The translations under genes were made by a program, and so were the position numbers. 64,000 nt of DNA from Solanum dulcamara (Eukaryota; Streptophyta; Magnoliopsida; Solanales; Solanaceae): positions 50,735,001 to 50,799,000 of the forward strand of contig NC_077243.1 in NCBI RefSeq assembly GCF_947179165.1, given 5' to 3'. Shown here piece by piece: positions 35,447 to 47,239 of the stretch. A model generated the notes under the pieces. The model made no database searches. It had not been told where the DNA came from and saw only the letters and a program-made list of their open reading frames with translations. How positions within the stretch are numbered: position 1 is the stretch's first letter; every line of letters begins with the position of its first letter.

Positions 35447-36560
35447 AACTAGTCTCATAAGGTCGCACGAGGACCTTAGAAACTCTCCATAATGGTTGTC
35501 ATCCATAGAACTTTTATTTATTGATTCAACTAACCCAGGAGTTTAGACTTCCTGTAGACACAGGGGACACGTACGGATATCTCTTCTATATCTCCTTTTT
35601 GGCTTCCCAGGTCACCTATCTTCCGTGCACTACTTTACACATCTGCTCTGTGACCTGTCTATCATTTTTGTTATCATACAACCTATTTAAAATTTTCCTT
35701 ACCGAACTTGATAAGTCTTCCTTATTGTTTCTATAGCTCACCTTTCCATTTTACAGTTATCTTTACATTCTTATCACATGGACCACGTCATATCCTTGGC
35801 CACTGCCTCACTAGGCTTTACTGATTTTCATAAAAATCCTCATTATATTCACATTATATCATGTTCATTTTCAACCCCATAGTATAATACTTCTCAACCT
35901 TTTTCACTATTCCTACTAAGGGTTAATTAGGCTAGGTGAGGTAAACACACTTAATCTTTGTCTAAATCATCCCTTAGTCTCACCAGTCTTTTCCGAATTC
36001 TTTTTCCATACCAATATTGACCTCCTCATTATTATTACCATCATTTCAGTCATTAACTAATTTCTTAAGGTCATCGATACTCTTAGTTTAGTCACATCTC
36101 ATTCTTATTAAGGGAACGACCTTTCAAGAGATACTACAACCCTGTATCTCATTCTCTCTTTATTTCTAGGAAACTTTAGGCATAGTTTCCTTTATATTTC
36201 TCCCTATCTCAACACCTGCATGCAGGAAATACCAACAATGCCTCACACGGCACGCATGTGTATATTTAGATCATATCATCTCATATCGCAGCCACACAGG
36301 GTGCCCAATATCAATAGTATGAAAATAAACCTACCTCGTATGTCCACTTGAACTTCACCTGTTACGCTTTTCCTGTCTACTTTTCCTTTCTATTTCAACT
36401 TTATATTTCAAGCATACTTCCATACCTTACCTGACATATATCTCTCATGCCTTTGCTTACTTGCATGCTTTGTAACTTCTAATATCATCAATACCCTTTC
36501 TTCCATAAGTGTTATTTTTCTACTACAGTCAAAGGTTAGTATAAGAAATCACATCTCCTA
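35447..36560 (-). pseudogene. Remnant internal region of element VI with integrase tail
   Basis: Only the end of pol can be read: near 35690-35610 on the minus strand, KVVHGR-stop-VTWEAKKEI-stop-KRYP corresponds to the C-terminal tail that ends integrases of elements IV and IX. The rest (about 35760-36560) is AT-rich and shows no gag, protease, reverse transcriptase or integrase core. So most of gag-pol is deleted, and the element could only have moved with proteins supplied by relatives. Confidence 0.55.
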
Positions 36561-36720
36561 TGACTCGGCTCTATCATACGATCTTAGATATGAAAGAAAG
36601 GTAACATCCTAAATATTATGTAGCCTCTTATTTACAGATGTGGTGTACAACACACCGATAAACAAGACTCTACTAGACACGGTCTGTAGATATTCCAAGG
36701 ACGAACTGCTTTGATACCAC
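36561..36720 (-). other. Leader and primer binding site of element VI
   Basis: TGGTATCAAAGC at 36720-36709 (one mismatch to the usual site), three bases from the LTR end. The following leader shares CGTGTCTAGTAGAGTC with element III. Confidence 0.75.
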
Positions 36721-36723
36721 TTC

Positions 36724-37888
36724 TGTCATGACTCATCCCCATAGGCCGCGACTGGGGTTCGACTTGGACCCCTATTTACATAACTGTCAAATATAGCCAA
36801 ATTGAACTATGCGTAATGTGATACTATACCGAAAAACCCTAGTGGGTCAAAACATTTTTATGTACATGTAGCCTCTTTCATTCGTACTATTTTATGAAAG
36901 GGCACGTAAGCCGACCAGGTTTTCATATACGTAAACATACACAACACGCCGTATAGGCATAACTAAAACAAACTTATAAACAACCCACATATATATGTCT
37001 ATAGACTTCTAAGAATAGTAACGGTAACATAAGGAGGGACAGGGCCCCCACCGTACCCCTGGACAAATAAATATATTTATTAGAAGATCAGCACCAAAAG
37101 CTAGGCTCCAGAATAGTGGAGCACTTCCGACATAGCTAAGTGGAAATCCTAAGTTGGCGGATCCCTTAAATGAATATCTGTACCTGTGGGCATGAAATGC
37201 AGTTCTCCAAAGAAAGGGGGGTCAGTACGACATATGTACTTAGTATATAAAGCATAACATATCATAACTAAAACAACAACTGAAATAAAGATGCAAGAAA
37301 CATGTATAACAGTTAACAGATCATTGTACCTGCAGCTTAGGACATGCAGTCATATACCTTATCATACCCTGTACCCGGCCCTCTAGTAAATTTTGTATCA
37401 TAATCATTTCTTCATAATCATGTGTCATCATATCATCATGTATATTATTTCATCTTGTCATCGTATGCGGTATTATATCATTGTATACGACATAATCTTA
37501 TATGTCATCATAGTATATCCGGTCCACTATGGGGATTGGGGTCACAAATGTATTCTTATATTTTCATATGCATGCCTACAAAAAGTATCCGGCCCATCAT
37601 GGGACTCGGTGCCAGAAATGTTTTATAAGGTCATCATATGCATATATGTGTCATACCTGACCCTTTGCAAGGGACTCGGTCAATAATCATACTATCATAA
37701 TAGTCATACCATCATATGTCATACCAAAACCTTTATAGTACTCGGTTATACCGAGCCTTTTATGGGATTCGGTGAATGCTCATATCATCATATATCGTAC
37801 CCAGCCCTTTATGGGACTCAGTCATACCCGCTCTTTTATGGGACTCGGTGAATAATCATGTCATCATATATCCTACCCGGCCCTTTAT
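36724..37888 (-). repeat. 5' LTR remnant of element VI
   Basis: The last 1.16 kb of the LTR in element sense, nearly identical to 28957-30120. It is cut at about 37888 inside the GGGACTCGGT array, directly against element IV codons YHLGKAN. Confidence 0.85.
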
Positions 37889-39515
37889 TATATCATCTGG
37901 GTAAGGCAAATATTATAGACGATGTTCTTAGTCGGTTGTCTATGAATAGTGTTGCATGTGTTAAGAAAGGTAAGAGGGAGTTTGTTAAAAAGGTCCATAG
38001 ATTAGCATGTTTAGGTGTGCCTTTAGTTGACTCCGATGATAGAGGTATTCTCATATGTAACGGCTCAGAATCATCTCTTGTGGCAGATGTTAAGGCCAAA
38101 CAAGACAATGATCCGGTGTTGTTTGAATTGAAAAAGTTGGTTACCGAAACAGTAATTGAGGCTTTCTCCCAAAGGGGAGATGGGGTATTACATTACCTAG
38201 GTCATTTGTGTGTTCCAAATATTGATGGATTAAGAGAGTTGATACTGAATAAGGCCCATAGTTCTCAAAATTCAATTCATCCTAGATCCACCAGGATGTA
38301 TCGTGATTTGAGGGAAGTGTATTGATGGAATTACATGAAGAAAGATATAGCGGAGTTTGTGTCTACATATCCTAATTGTCAACAAGTTAAACTTGTGCAT
38401 CAAAACCTGAGAGGCTTAGTTCAATCATTGAGATTCCTACTTGGAAGTGGGAAGATGTGAATATGGACTTTGTAACGGGTTTGCCACGTACTAGGAGACT
38501 ACATGATTCTATTTGGGTCATTGTGGACCGAATGACTAAATCAATACATTTTCTACCGATCAAGACATCTTATGGTGCTGAAGACTATGCTAAGTTGTAC
38601 ATTTGTGAACTTGTGAAATTTCATGGTTTTCCTTTGTAGATTATATCAGATAGAGGTATTTAGTTCACTTCACAATTTTGGAAGTCATTTCAAAAAGGTC
38701 TTGCTCCTATAGTCAAGCTAAGTACCACTTTCCATCCTCAAACTGATGGACAAGCCAAAAGAACGATTCAAACTTTGGAGGATATGTTAAGGGAAAGTGT
38801 GATTGATCTTAAAGGAAGTTGGGATGAGCTTTTTCCATTCAATGAGTTTGCCTATAATAATAGTTATCACTTTAACATCCAAATGGCCTATTTTGAAGCC
38901 TTGTATGGAAGAAGATGTAGATCTCCGGTGGGATGGTTTGAAGTAGGTGAAATGGCATTGATTTGTCCATATTTGGTAGTTGATACAATGGAGAAAGTAA
39001 GGCTTATAAGAGAAAGATGGAAGATGGCTCAAAGTCGTCAAAAGTCTTATTAAGACACTAGAAGGAGAGAGTTTGAATTTGATGTGGATGATTAAGTATA
39101 TTTGAATGTGTCATATATGAAAGGTGTGATGCTATTCGGTAAGAGAGGAAAGTTGAGTCCTAGATATGTAGGACCCTATAGGATATTGAAGCGTATTGGC
39201 AAAGTTGCATATGAGTTAGATTTTCCATTTGAGTTAGTTATGGTTCATCCGGTATTTTATGTCTCAATGTTGAGGAAATTTATGGGTGATCCAGTGTCTA
39301 TTGTGCAAGTGGAAATTGTGAACGTTGAAGAGAATTTGACTTTTGAGGAAGTTTTGGTGTAAATTTTAGACTGGCAAGTTAAGAGGTTAAGAAATTAAGA
39401 TGTTGCATTCGCCAAAGTGTTATGGAGGAATCAACAAGTAGAGAGCGCTAAGTGGGAAGTAGAAACGGACATGATGAAGCGTTATCCATATCTCTTTTCT
39501 TCCATTCAAGCTTAA
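37889..39515 (+). pseudogene. End of RNase H and integrase of element IV
   Basis: Resumes after element VI at YHLGKANIIDDVLSRLS. The zinc finger is intact in its His pair, but the first Cys is Tyr (TYPNCQQ). The core keeps the first Asp (MNMDF, 38457-38471) and the second (IISDRG), but the catalytic Glu is Lys (DGQAKRT, near 38755). The C-terminal part reads GRRCRSPVGWFEVGE, RGKLSPRYVGPYRIL, VHPVFYVSMLRKF and ends VLWRNQQVESAKWEVETD, RYPYLF and a stop at 39513-39515. Several internal stops (near 38326, 38640, 39052, 39095) break it. The frame is largely shared, so decay is mild. Confidence 0.88.
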
Positions 39516-39770
39516 AGGTACTAAGTTGTTCATGATCAAATCGATTAAAGTCCTACGTTTTAGTTCCACATGTCATTCATATGCATGCATTATTCATGGA
39601 AATGATTTTTTTCTCAAAAGGCCATGTTTTATGTTAAGTATGAAGTTTGCATGTTCTATGCATTTTCAAAGTGTCCTCATGTACATGTTGGGTTTCTTGT
39701 CCTCTTTCCCATGTCCTTTCTGTATTAGCTGAATCTCATTCGAGGATGAATATTCCAAAGGGGGGGATAT
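39516..39770 (+). other. 3' untranslated region, hairpin and polypurine tract, element IV
   Basis: About 220 bp of non-coding DNA, then ATTCG-AGGA-TGAAT (39738-39751), then AAAGGGGGGGATAT against the LTR start at 39771. Confidence 0.75.
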
Positions 39771-41674
39771 TGTAACATTTCTCAAAATACTCATAAGTGC
39801 CTTAAGAATGCCTTGGGATTAGGTTGCTCGCATAATGCATTATCCTTATTCTTTTTGGAAAATTTGAGTTCGGAATGTCGATGAGAGGGTCAAAACCTGC
39901 AGGAAAATAGTCTTGGTGGATTTTTAGGATTCGTGTATTGAAAGATAAATTTTGTCAAAAATTACATAAAATAGAGAGGTAAGCGGAAGCTCCACATCGC
40001 CCACTAGCTTCCGTTCAATGTAATTTTTTCTCGAGTCAAAATCTGACCAAAATCTCATTCGCTAAAAATTGGCCTATTCGGGAGCAGCTCCGAATCTGAC
40101 CTGGGAGATGTTTTTCATTCGAATTCAGGTTTTTTAAGTAAGGGAACTTTAGACATTTCCCTAAATTGTTAGTTAATGAACCCGGATATTTTTAGGGCTG
40201 AATTCTACTCTATTAACTACCCTAAACCCTTAATTCCACTTATTCTTCTACAATTCACCTACTAAAATATTTATCTCTCTACAAGAACTCTCAAGGACTC
40301 AATTGGAGAATTCTAAGAAAATCACTCGAGCTCTCCATCAAAACTCTCAAATTCTCCCAAATTATTTGATTTTCTCACTCAAGGTATGTGGGTATTGATT
40401 TATGGATTCTTTCATCAATGAAGTCGAATCAATTTCTCAAGTTTTCTATAAATTCAAGAATGGGATTTCATGGGTTTTATGATCTCTATTCCAATTGCAT
40501 GAATTATGATTATGAGTTTATTTTAATATATATTGATAGTTATTGCATTGACTTGAAGATTTTTTCCTTGAATTTTCCTATATTGATCTTTAGGGTTCAT
40601 TATATAGATTATGGGTATTTTCAATTATAATTCCAATCATATTATCTTTATAAGTTATGTATGGGCTGACAGAAAGTATATGATCATGCATGTTTTTAAG
40701 TCGATTTCATAATTTTCAAATGAATTGACCATGCATCCATATTTTACCCTAATTTTCAAGTATGAACTATGATTATTATGTATGTATGATTTGTAATGTG
40801 GAAGGAAAATACCCGCATTGCGCTTATGTTATGAAAATGAGCTACTCTATGATTTCAAACCTATGATAAGGACTATGATATATGTTTATTTTGATTTCTA
40901 TGCTATGTATGTAATCCGTGGGATTTGACTTAGCACCGAATATGGATTTAAGGTGGGGGCTCAAAATATGGGGTCCTTATGTAAAGTCTCTTGTCTCATA
41001 ACTATATGCCACCGTAGGATTTCCCTTTTTGGCATAGCTAGTGGATCCACATATAGCGTACGTTATGACTCGCCTAGTGGGGTAGAGTCTACCTTGACAA
41101 GTAGATTCTCCTTTTTTAGTGTAGGTGTAACATCGGTATTCCATGTTATAGCTCGCATGGTCTTATTTTCGGTTATGGTTCCTATCCCACATATGTATGA
41201 TCTCTTATGTATTTCATTAGCTAAATTATGTTTTTCAAAAGCTTTGGTCATTATAATTTTCTCATGTTTTATGTATCTCATCTTATCGTGTACTTTACTT
41301 GACCATTGCATTCCATTATTTATGTTTCATGTCATGCCCTCATACTTAGTACATTCAAATGTACTAATGCATATTGTTGCCTACATTATCTCATAATATA
41401 GGGGTTCAGGTTGAGGATCATATCCGTCCATGTAGCTAATTAAGCTTTCCTATCCGACGAAGTTTTGGTGAGTCCTCATTTATCGGGGACTAGTTATTGA
41501 GTTGGTTATTATTTTCAAAGACTTTTGTTATGATTCATTTTGAGAGTGAGCTAGGGACATGTCTTAGCTCTGCCCATGTTCATGAGTAGAGGCATCTACT
41601 TGGACAAATGTTTTGAGTTTATGTTGTCATATGACATTCTTCATTTACTATACATGGTTTAGACTCTCTTATGA
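39771..41674 (+). repeat. 3' LTR of element IV, last part missing
   Basis: Collinear with the 5' LTR from TGTAACATT to CTCTTATGAT. The final 100 bp or so are replaced by minus-strand LTR of element V. The TATA box has decayed to TATTAAC (40211). Confidence 0.88.
40211..40385 (+). promoter_or_regulatory. TATA box relic and donor-like site, element IV 3' LTR
   Basis: TATTAAC at 40211 and CTCAAG|GTATGTGGG with the GT at 40384, again 173 bp apart. Confidence 0.4.
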
Positions 41675-42220
41675 TAAGGGTGCGTAAAGATGGAGTTACC
41701 CTTCATTAAAACTAATAGGGACCGTCTATGGGTACCTCCTATGGTCCATAGAAGGTTATATGAGCCGTGGGAGCCCTATCATAGAAACTAGGTACACTTT
41801 TGGAGCTCACTGGAATTGTAAGGGTTGGGTCAACGGATCCCTTCTACGGGTTGTAGTCACTTCTATGAGTATAGGAAATTGGTCATGGAAAGGGTCTAAG
41901 ATTCGGTCTTCAGGACTTGGTCTACGGGACCTTCTACAGTTCGTAGGAACCTCTACGGATTGTAGGGTCCGTTCTTCCTTTACACTTTGAGTTTTTTTAG
42001 TTTATGAGTATTTGAATCTCCCCATAGGGGAACTGCAATGGTCTATTGGAACTTCTACGGGCCATAGAATCTATTCATGAACTACGAATCCCATCTACGA
42101 CCTATAATTCCTTTAATGGTCCGTAGGTACCACTCGTGGTTCACAGATTAGAGGACGTTTTCTGAATTTCTCTTGGGCTTTTCTTAACTGATCTAACTTA
42201 TAATATTTTAAGGTGTACCA
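41675..42220 (-). repeat. LTR of element V, proximal part
   Basis: Minus strand: starts TGGTACACC at 42220 after a polypurine tract and carries CTACGG-type half palindromes (41720-42140). It ends at the broken 3' LTR of element IV. It continues at 23881. Confidence 0.8.
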
Positions 42221-42253
42221 ATATCCCCCCCTTGGTATTATTCATCCTTGAAT
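42221..42253 (-). other. Polypurine tract and AGGA hairpin, element V
   Basis: Element sense: ATTCA-AGGA-TGAAT (42253-42240), perfect arms, then ACCAAGGGGGGGATAT against the LTR. Confidence 0.72.
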
Positions 42254-42339
42254 GATGACCAAGCTAAGAATTTACACAAGGCACGAATGCAATGCAAAAA
42301 TTGAAATACTCAAACACTAAAAAAGATACTAAATTTGAG

Positions 42340-43749
42340 ATGGGAAAAGGAGTATTACCTTCAACATAAACATAGGGAGGAAAGAATATATGAGGGCATT
42401 TAGCTTTCATATCCACCTCGTCTTACCCTATCACCTATTCAACAAACTAATTTCTACATAAAACTTTGACTGAAGCAACCTCTTTGGCTCTTAACTTGTG
42501 AACCTGAAAATCAAGAACAAGAACCACAATCTCCTCGTATGATAAGCTATCTTTCACACCAATGCTTTTTGTAGGAACAATGAGCGAAGGATATCCTAAG
42601 CACTTATTTAGCATAGAAATGTGAAATACTAGATGAACAACTGCTAACTCTGATGGTAGCTCTAACTCATAAGCCACATTACCAACTCTATTTGTAATCT
42701 GGTAGGGACCAATGTAACATGGACTAAGCTTCCATTTATTCCCAAATCTCATAACACCTTTAATGGGTGAAACCTTCAAATACACCTAATCATTCACCTC
42801 AAACTCTAAGTCTCATGTACTAACATCAGTGTAGGACTTTTGACAACTTTGTGCGGTTTTCAACTTCTCTTAAATGATCTTCACCTTATCCATACCAGAT
42901 GAACCAAGTCTGGCCCTACAAACTCAGTTTCACAAACTTTGAACCAACCAATTGGTTATTTATATCTCGTCCTATAAATAGCCTTATAAGCCATCTAAAT
43001 ACTAGAGTGAAAATTGTCGTTGTATGTGAACTCTTTAAGAGGCAAGTGGTCATCACAATTACTTTTAACATCAATGAAACAAGTTCTCAATATATCCTAT
43101 AGAGTTTGAATTATATTTTTTGCCTGGCCATCTGTCATAGGATGGAAAACAGTACTAATATTTACCTTTGAACCTAGACCTTTCTAAAAGAATTTCAAAA
43201 ACTGAGCAGTGAATTGAGAACCTCTATATGAGATGATACACAAAGGTATTCCATGAAGTCTGACTATCGCATAAATGTATAATCTCGCATAATCCTATAC
43301 TAAATTTATAGTCTTAACCACAATAAGTAGCATGATTTAGTCATTCGATCTAAAATAACCCAAATCAAATCATGTTGTCAACGAGATCATGGTAAGTCTA
43401 TAATAAAATTCAAGTTGATCATTTCATATTTTCACTCTTGTAGCTCTATATTCTAAGCCACACCACAAGGCTTTGACTCAACTTTGGTTTATTGGTAATT
43501 TGGAGACTTAGAAACCAAGTCAGCAATATCTCTCTTCATGTTACTCCACCAATAGACTTCCCTCAAGTTATGGTACATCTTTGTGGAACTCGGATGAATT
43601 GAACAGCTGGAGCTATGGGCCTCTTCTATGATTCTTTCTCAAAGACCATCAATATTCTGAATACACAATCTAATTTGATAGGTGAACACCCCATATCCCC
43701 TTATGCAAAAGACATCACTTTCTGCTTATGAACATCTTCCTTTAACTGA
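42340..43749 (-). pseudogene. Integrase of element V
   Basis: Open piece 42785-42447 is the C-terminal part: YLKVSPIKGVMRFG, KLSPCYIGPYQI, AYELELPSELAVVH, then ASVKVLCRN. Upstream, the core is broken and two catalytic acids are changed: IISYRGS for the second Asp (near 43235) and DGQAKN for the Glu (near 43115). The zinc finger lies at about 43500-43600. Downstream of the tail, FFPPYVYVEGNTPF matches the segment fused to the zinc finger in element II, showing that II and V are of one family. Confidence 0.82.
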
Positions 43750-44918
43750 AATAGTATGGGGTCTTGGTTTTGCTTGTGTTTCACTTTTACCACTAGTGAT
43801 TATTTAGCCCTATTTTGAATAACTACCCTACCTTTATCTGAGTCTACAAGGTGAACTCCTAAATGTACAAGTCTATGCACTTCCTTAGCCAACTCATTTT
43901 CTTCCCCCACATTAGTAGTATTTCCCATGGATAACCTGCTTAGAGCATCAGCAACAATAGTAGATTTACCTAAGTAAAGAGAATGCTCATGTCATAATCT
44001 TTGAGAAACTCGAGCCATCTTTTCTGCCTCAAGTTTAGTTCTTTCTGACTAAAGACATACTAAAGACTCTTGTGATTAGTAAATACATCCATATACACAC
44101 CATCGAGATAATGATGTCATATATTTAGAGAAAATAACATAATTGCTAACTTGAGATCATGAGTCTGGTAATTCCTCTCTTGGATTTTAAGCTATATGAA
44201 GGCATAAGCTATAACTTTACCTTTCTGCATTTATACACAGCCAAGTCCAAATCTACATGGATCACAATAAACAAAAAAACCATATGTTCCCTTGGGTAGG
44301 GACATCATTGGAGCTGTAGTCAATATGGTTTTCAACTCCTGAAAACTTTTCTCATAAGCTTCACACCATTGGAACCTAGTTTTCTTCTAAGTCAATTTAG
44401 TCAACGGAGATGATATAGATAAGAATACCTATAAAAACCTTTAGTAATAACCAACAAAACCCAAGAAACTCCTTATATCAGTAGGGATGTGGGTTTGGGC
44501 TGATTCATTACTACCTCAATCTTTTGTGAATCAACTCAGATGCCTTCACTATATATAATATGGCATAGGAGAACCAAAAATTCCATCCAAAGCTCACGCT
44601 TAAAAACTTTAGCATATAACTCTCGATCCTTGAGAGTATGGAGAACAATTCTGAGGTGATTGACATGCTCCTCATTATTTCTAGAGTAGATTAGGATTTC
44701 ATCGATTAGAACGATAACAAATATGTCTAGATATTGCTTAAACACTCTATTCACGAGATCCATGAATTCTAAATGAGCGTTAGTAAAACAAAGGACATAA
44801 AAGGAAATTCATAATAACCATAATGGGTTTTGAAGACTATTTTTGGGATGTTATTTCTCTCACTTTCAACTGATGATAGCTGGATCTGAGGTCTATCTTA
44901 GACAAACAAGTTGCAAAC
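43750..44918 (-). pseudogene. Reverse transcriptase and RNase H of element V
   Basis: Minus strand from 44918: SKIDLRSSYHQLKVRE (palm), then an open piece 44763-44536 with MDLVNRVFKQYLDIFVIV and the catalytic box VLIDEILIYS, where the second Asp is Glu (44698-44700). Connection and RNase H follow to about 43750 with many stops. The frame is cut at 44918 just before the SKIDL motif, where the LTR of element VII begins. Confidence 0.82.
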
Positions 44919-47099
44919 TTTAAGGCCTCGGAAGTTAAAAAGTCATATAAATAGGTTTCAAAGAAGTTCTAAGGAAAAATCTCAAATTTTGCACCTGGTA
45001 GCCACCATCGGCTCAGTCCATGAGACATGGTCCTTAATACGGGCCATTGTGGCCACCATAATGAAAGTCCTAAAACTCAGGATTCTACAGGAAAGGGTCT
45101 ACGACAATGATAATGATTTATGGTAAGCACCAAGAGCTGTGGTTCCATTTGTTTTGGACACCCCAATTCAGTCCCTCACCATGCACAACCACCATGGGAT
45201 GTATTACCCATCATGGATTGTGGTAGGTCTCATGGTGGGAGCCATTGGAAAGACCCTCACCCATAATCTTAAGTCCCTAACCTGGACATAGGATTATGAA
45301 CCATATTTTTCTTCACAAACCATTATGGTCTCCGTGAAGGAGGTCTTGTAGATTTATTTTACCCCCAAGTTTAAGTCTTTGACAATGATCACCACCACAA
45401 CCCATGGTGAAGTTCATGGATCATGGTGGGTCCTCTATGAGACCCAATTTCCAGTTTTAAGTTTGGATATTTTGGTCATTCCCTATATTTTATTAATGAA
45501 TGTGGATGGTTTTTGAGACTATATTCTTACCTATTAACTACCCTAAGCTCTTCTAAACCCCTCATTATCTCCCAAACGCTTTAAATAAAAAATCTTCTCT
45601 CTAAAAGTGTGCTCTCCAAGTCTTCTTCTTCTTCAAGAAAATTCTAAGGGTTTCTTCAAAAAAAAGCTTCAATTCTCTTCAATTTAGGTCTTACAAGGAT
45701 CAAGGTATGTGGGATTTCAACCATGAGCACCTTTCACCCATGGAATCCCAAGTTTTTTGTCCAAATTTTCTATGATTTTCATTCAAAAGCCCTAATTATA
45801 TGATAATGCTTTGGGTTCTTTTATGCATGGTATATTCTATGATTATTGATTAAATTATTCACTCAATTAATATTAGTTTTATAAACTAAGTATGGGTTGA
45901 TATAAAGTATATGATCATGCATGTTTTCAATCCAACTTCATAATTTCCAAGCAAATCATTCATGTATTCATGTTTCTACCATAATTTCAAGTATAAGCTA
46001 TGATCATGACTTCAAGTATGCAAATATATTTTATGTATGATGGTGACTCAATAACCTAATGATGTTTTATGAAAAGTATTCATAATGATGGAAGGCATAC
46101 ATACAAATGACATGAATCACATGACAAAGAGTTATTCCTATGAACAAGTTTATAAAGTATGATTATGAAAAGCTTATGATTTATGAAAAGTATGATTTAT
46201 GATTATGATATGATATGTATTCCATGGGATTTTGAATTGGCATTGACGTGGGGACTCGACCTAAGCCTTAGCAGCAACCTCTAGTCCCTTAAACTACATT
46301 GATATCATAGGTTTGCCAATATGGCCTAGCTAGAAGATCCACATATAGCTCATGTTTATGTTCACGTTATACGGAGTCTACCTTGGAAAGTATTCTCCCC
46401 CTTTCTTAACATAGGGATCATCAAACTCCATACAATAGCTCGCATGTTCTTATTGTCGGTTACAATTATTGATCTTGGTAGGTGTATGGTTCTTATGATG
46501 TTAAAGTTTTGATGCATTGACCAATCATTATGATGTTTTAATATTTTTATAGTTTTACACATATTTTAAGATATTGGTCTTTCATCTCATGATCCATATT
46601 GATTATGTCCTATTTTTATTGATCATGCATACTTCTCACACACTTAGTGCATTCCATGTACTGATGCATACTTTCTACCTACATTGTATCATAATGTAGA
46701 AACCGATGATTACATTTATCCTCCTCTCCCTTGTTGCTAGAATTCATATCTTGTACTATCGGTGATTCCTCAGTTTGAGGACATAACATTATGTCATTTT
46801 TATAAATTGACTTATTCATTGATCCTATATTTTCATGGGTGATCTAGAAACTTGTCTTAGGCCCCATCAAAGTTAGTAGAGGTATGTTAGATATTCATGG
46901 AGTCTATGTTATCTATTTTGCTTATTTTGTGACTTATGCTCCTTTTATTGAGACTATGCTGCTGTATCTTTGATTTAGCTTTATTTGATATAGTTACCTT
47001 GTGTATGATCATGAATGGTATGCTAAGAGTCTTGGTTGGGGTAGTCCTTTGGGATTCTAATTGTCGTGTCATACCTAGGTCGTAGTCTAAGTCGTGACA
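44919..47099 (+). repeat. LTR of element VII (group B, 2.2 kb)
   Basis: Starts TTTAAGGCCTCGG (TG changed to TT) directly against element V pol and ends GTCGTGACA. U3 has CATGGTCCATG-type half palindromes (45003-45440). The 3' half is the module shared with elements IV and IX (46320-46700). A decayed primer-site-like AACTTGATATTTCTG follows, but no body of the element. Confidence 0.75.
45532..45707 (+). promoter_or_regulatory. TATA box relic and donor-like site, element VII LTR
   Basis: TATTAAC at 45532 and ATCAAG|GTATGTGGG with the GT at 45706, 174 bp apart, as in element IV. Confidence 0.42.
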
Positions 47100-47239
47100 A
47101 ACTTGATATTTCTGTTGTTTGGCACTGGTGCACTCGCTGATGATGGTGTATAGCTAGAAGACCTCTTTTAAAAAAATAACCAGTTGCCATTATCATTCTC
47201 CTAGTGACTGGGCTCATGTCCTGCCGACTATCTCTCTTC
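47100..47239 (+). other. Short leader remnant of element VII, otherwise unassigned
   Basis: About 140 bp after the LTR end. It starts with a decayed primer binding site; the rest matches nothing I recognise and leads into the element X LTR. Confidence 0.4.

Larger units (their letters stand above)
28957..37888 (-). mobile_element. Element VI, Ty3/gypsy group C, internally deleted
   Basis: Minus strand: remnant of 5' LTR (37888-36724), primer binding site, leader, only about 1.3 kb of internal DNA, hairpin and polypurine tract, 3' LTR (35412-28957) with a nested solo LTR. It sits in the RNase H of element IV. The left edge is clean (TGTCATGAAC directly after codons SLQYVF). The right edge is lost: the 5' LTR stops after 1.2 kb at about 37888. 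The internal region keeps only the two ends of a coding element, so it is a deletion derivative. Confidence 0.82.
23882..41674 (+). mobile_element. Element IV, Ty3/gypsy group B, split by element VI
   Basis: Plus-strand element with 5' LTR, decayed primer binding site, gag, protease, reverse transcriptase and part of RNase H (to 28956), then a foreign block (element VI), then the rest of RNase H, integrase, polypurine tract and 3' LTR (37889-41674). The two LTRs are clearly the same. The 3' LTR lacks its last 100 bp or so, so the right target duplication is lost; the left flank is GTACA (23877-23881). About 75 bp of RNase H is lost at the exit from element VI. Confidence 0.85.
22991..44918 (-). 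mobile_element. Element V, Ty3/gypsy group A, split by element IV
   Basis: Minus-strand element: part of reverse transcriptase at 44918, RNase H, integrase, polypurine tract, then LTR from 42220. The LTR is interrupted by element IV (23882-41674) and continues at 23881-22991. The two LTR parts line up with the LTR of element I, with only about 60 bp missing at the break. Gag, protease and the 5' LTR are absent; element VII abuts at 44919. The joining of the two LTR parts is inferred from collinearity. Confidence 0.72.
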
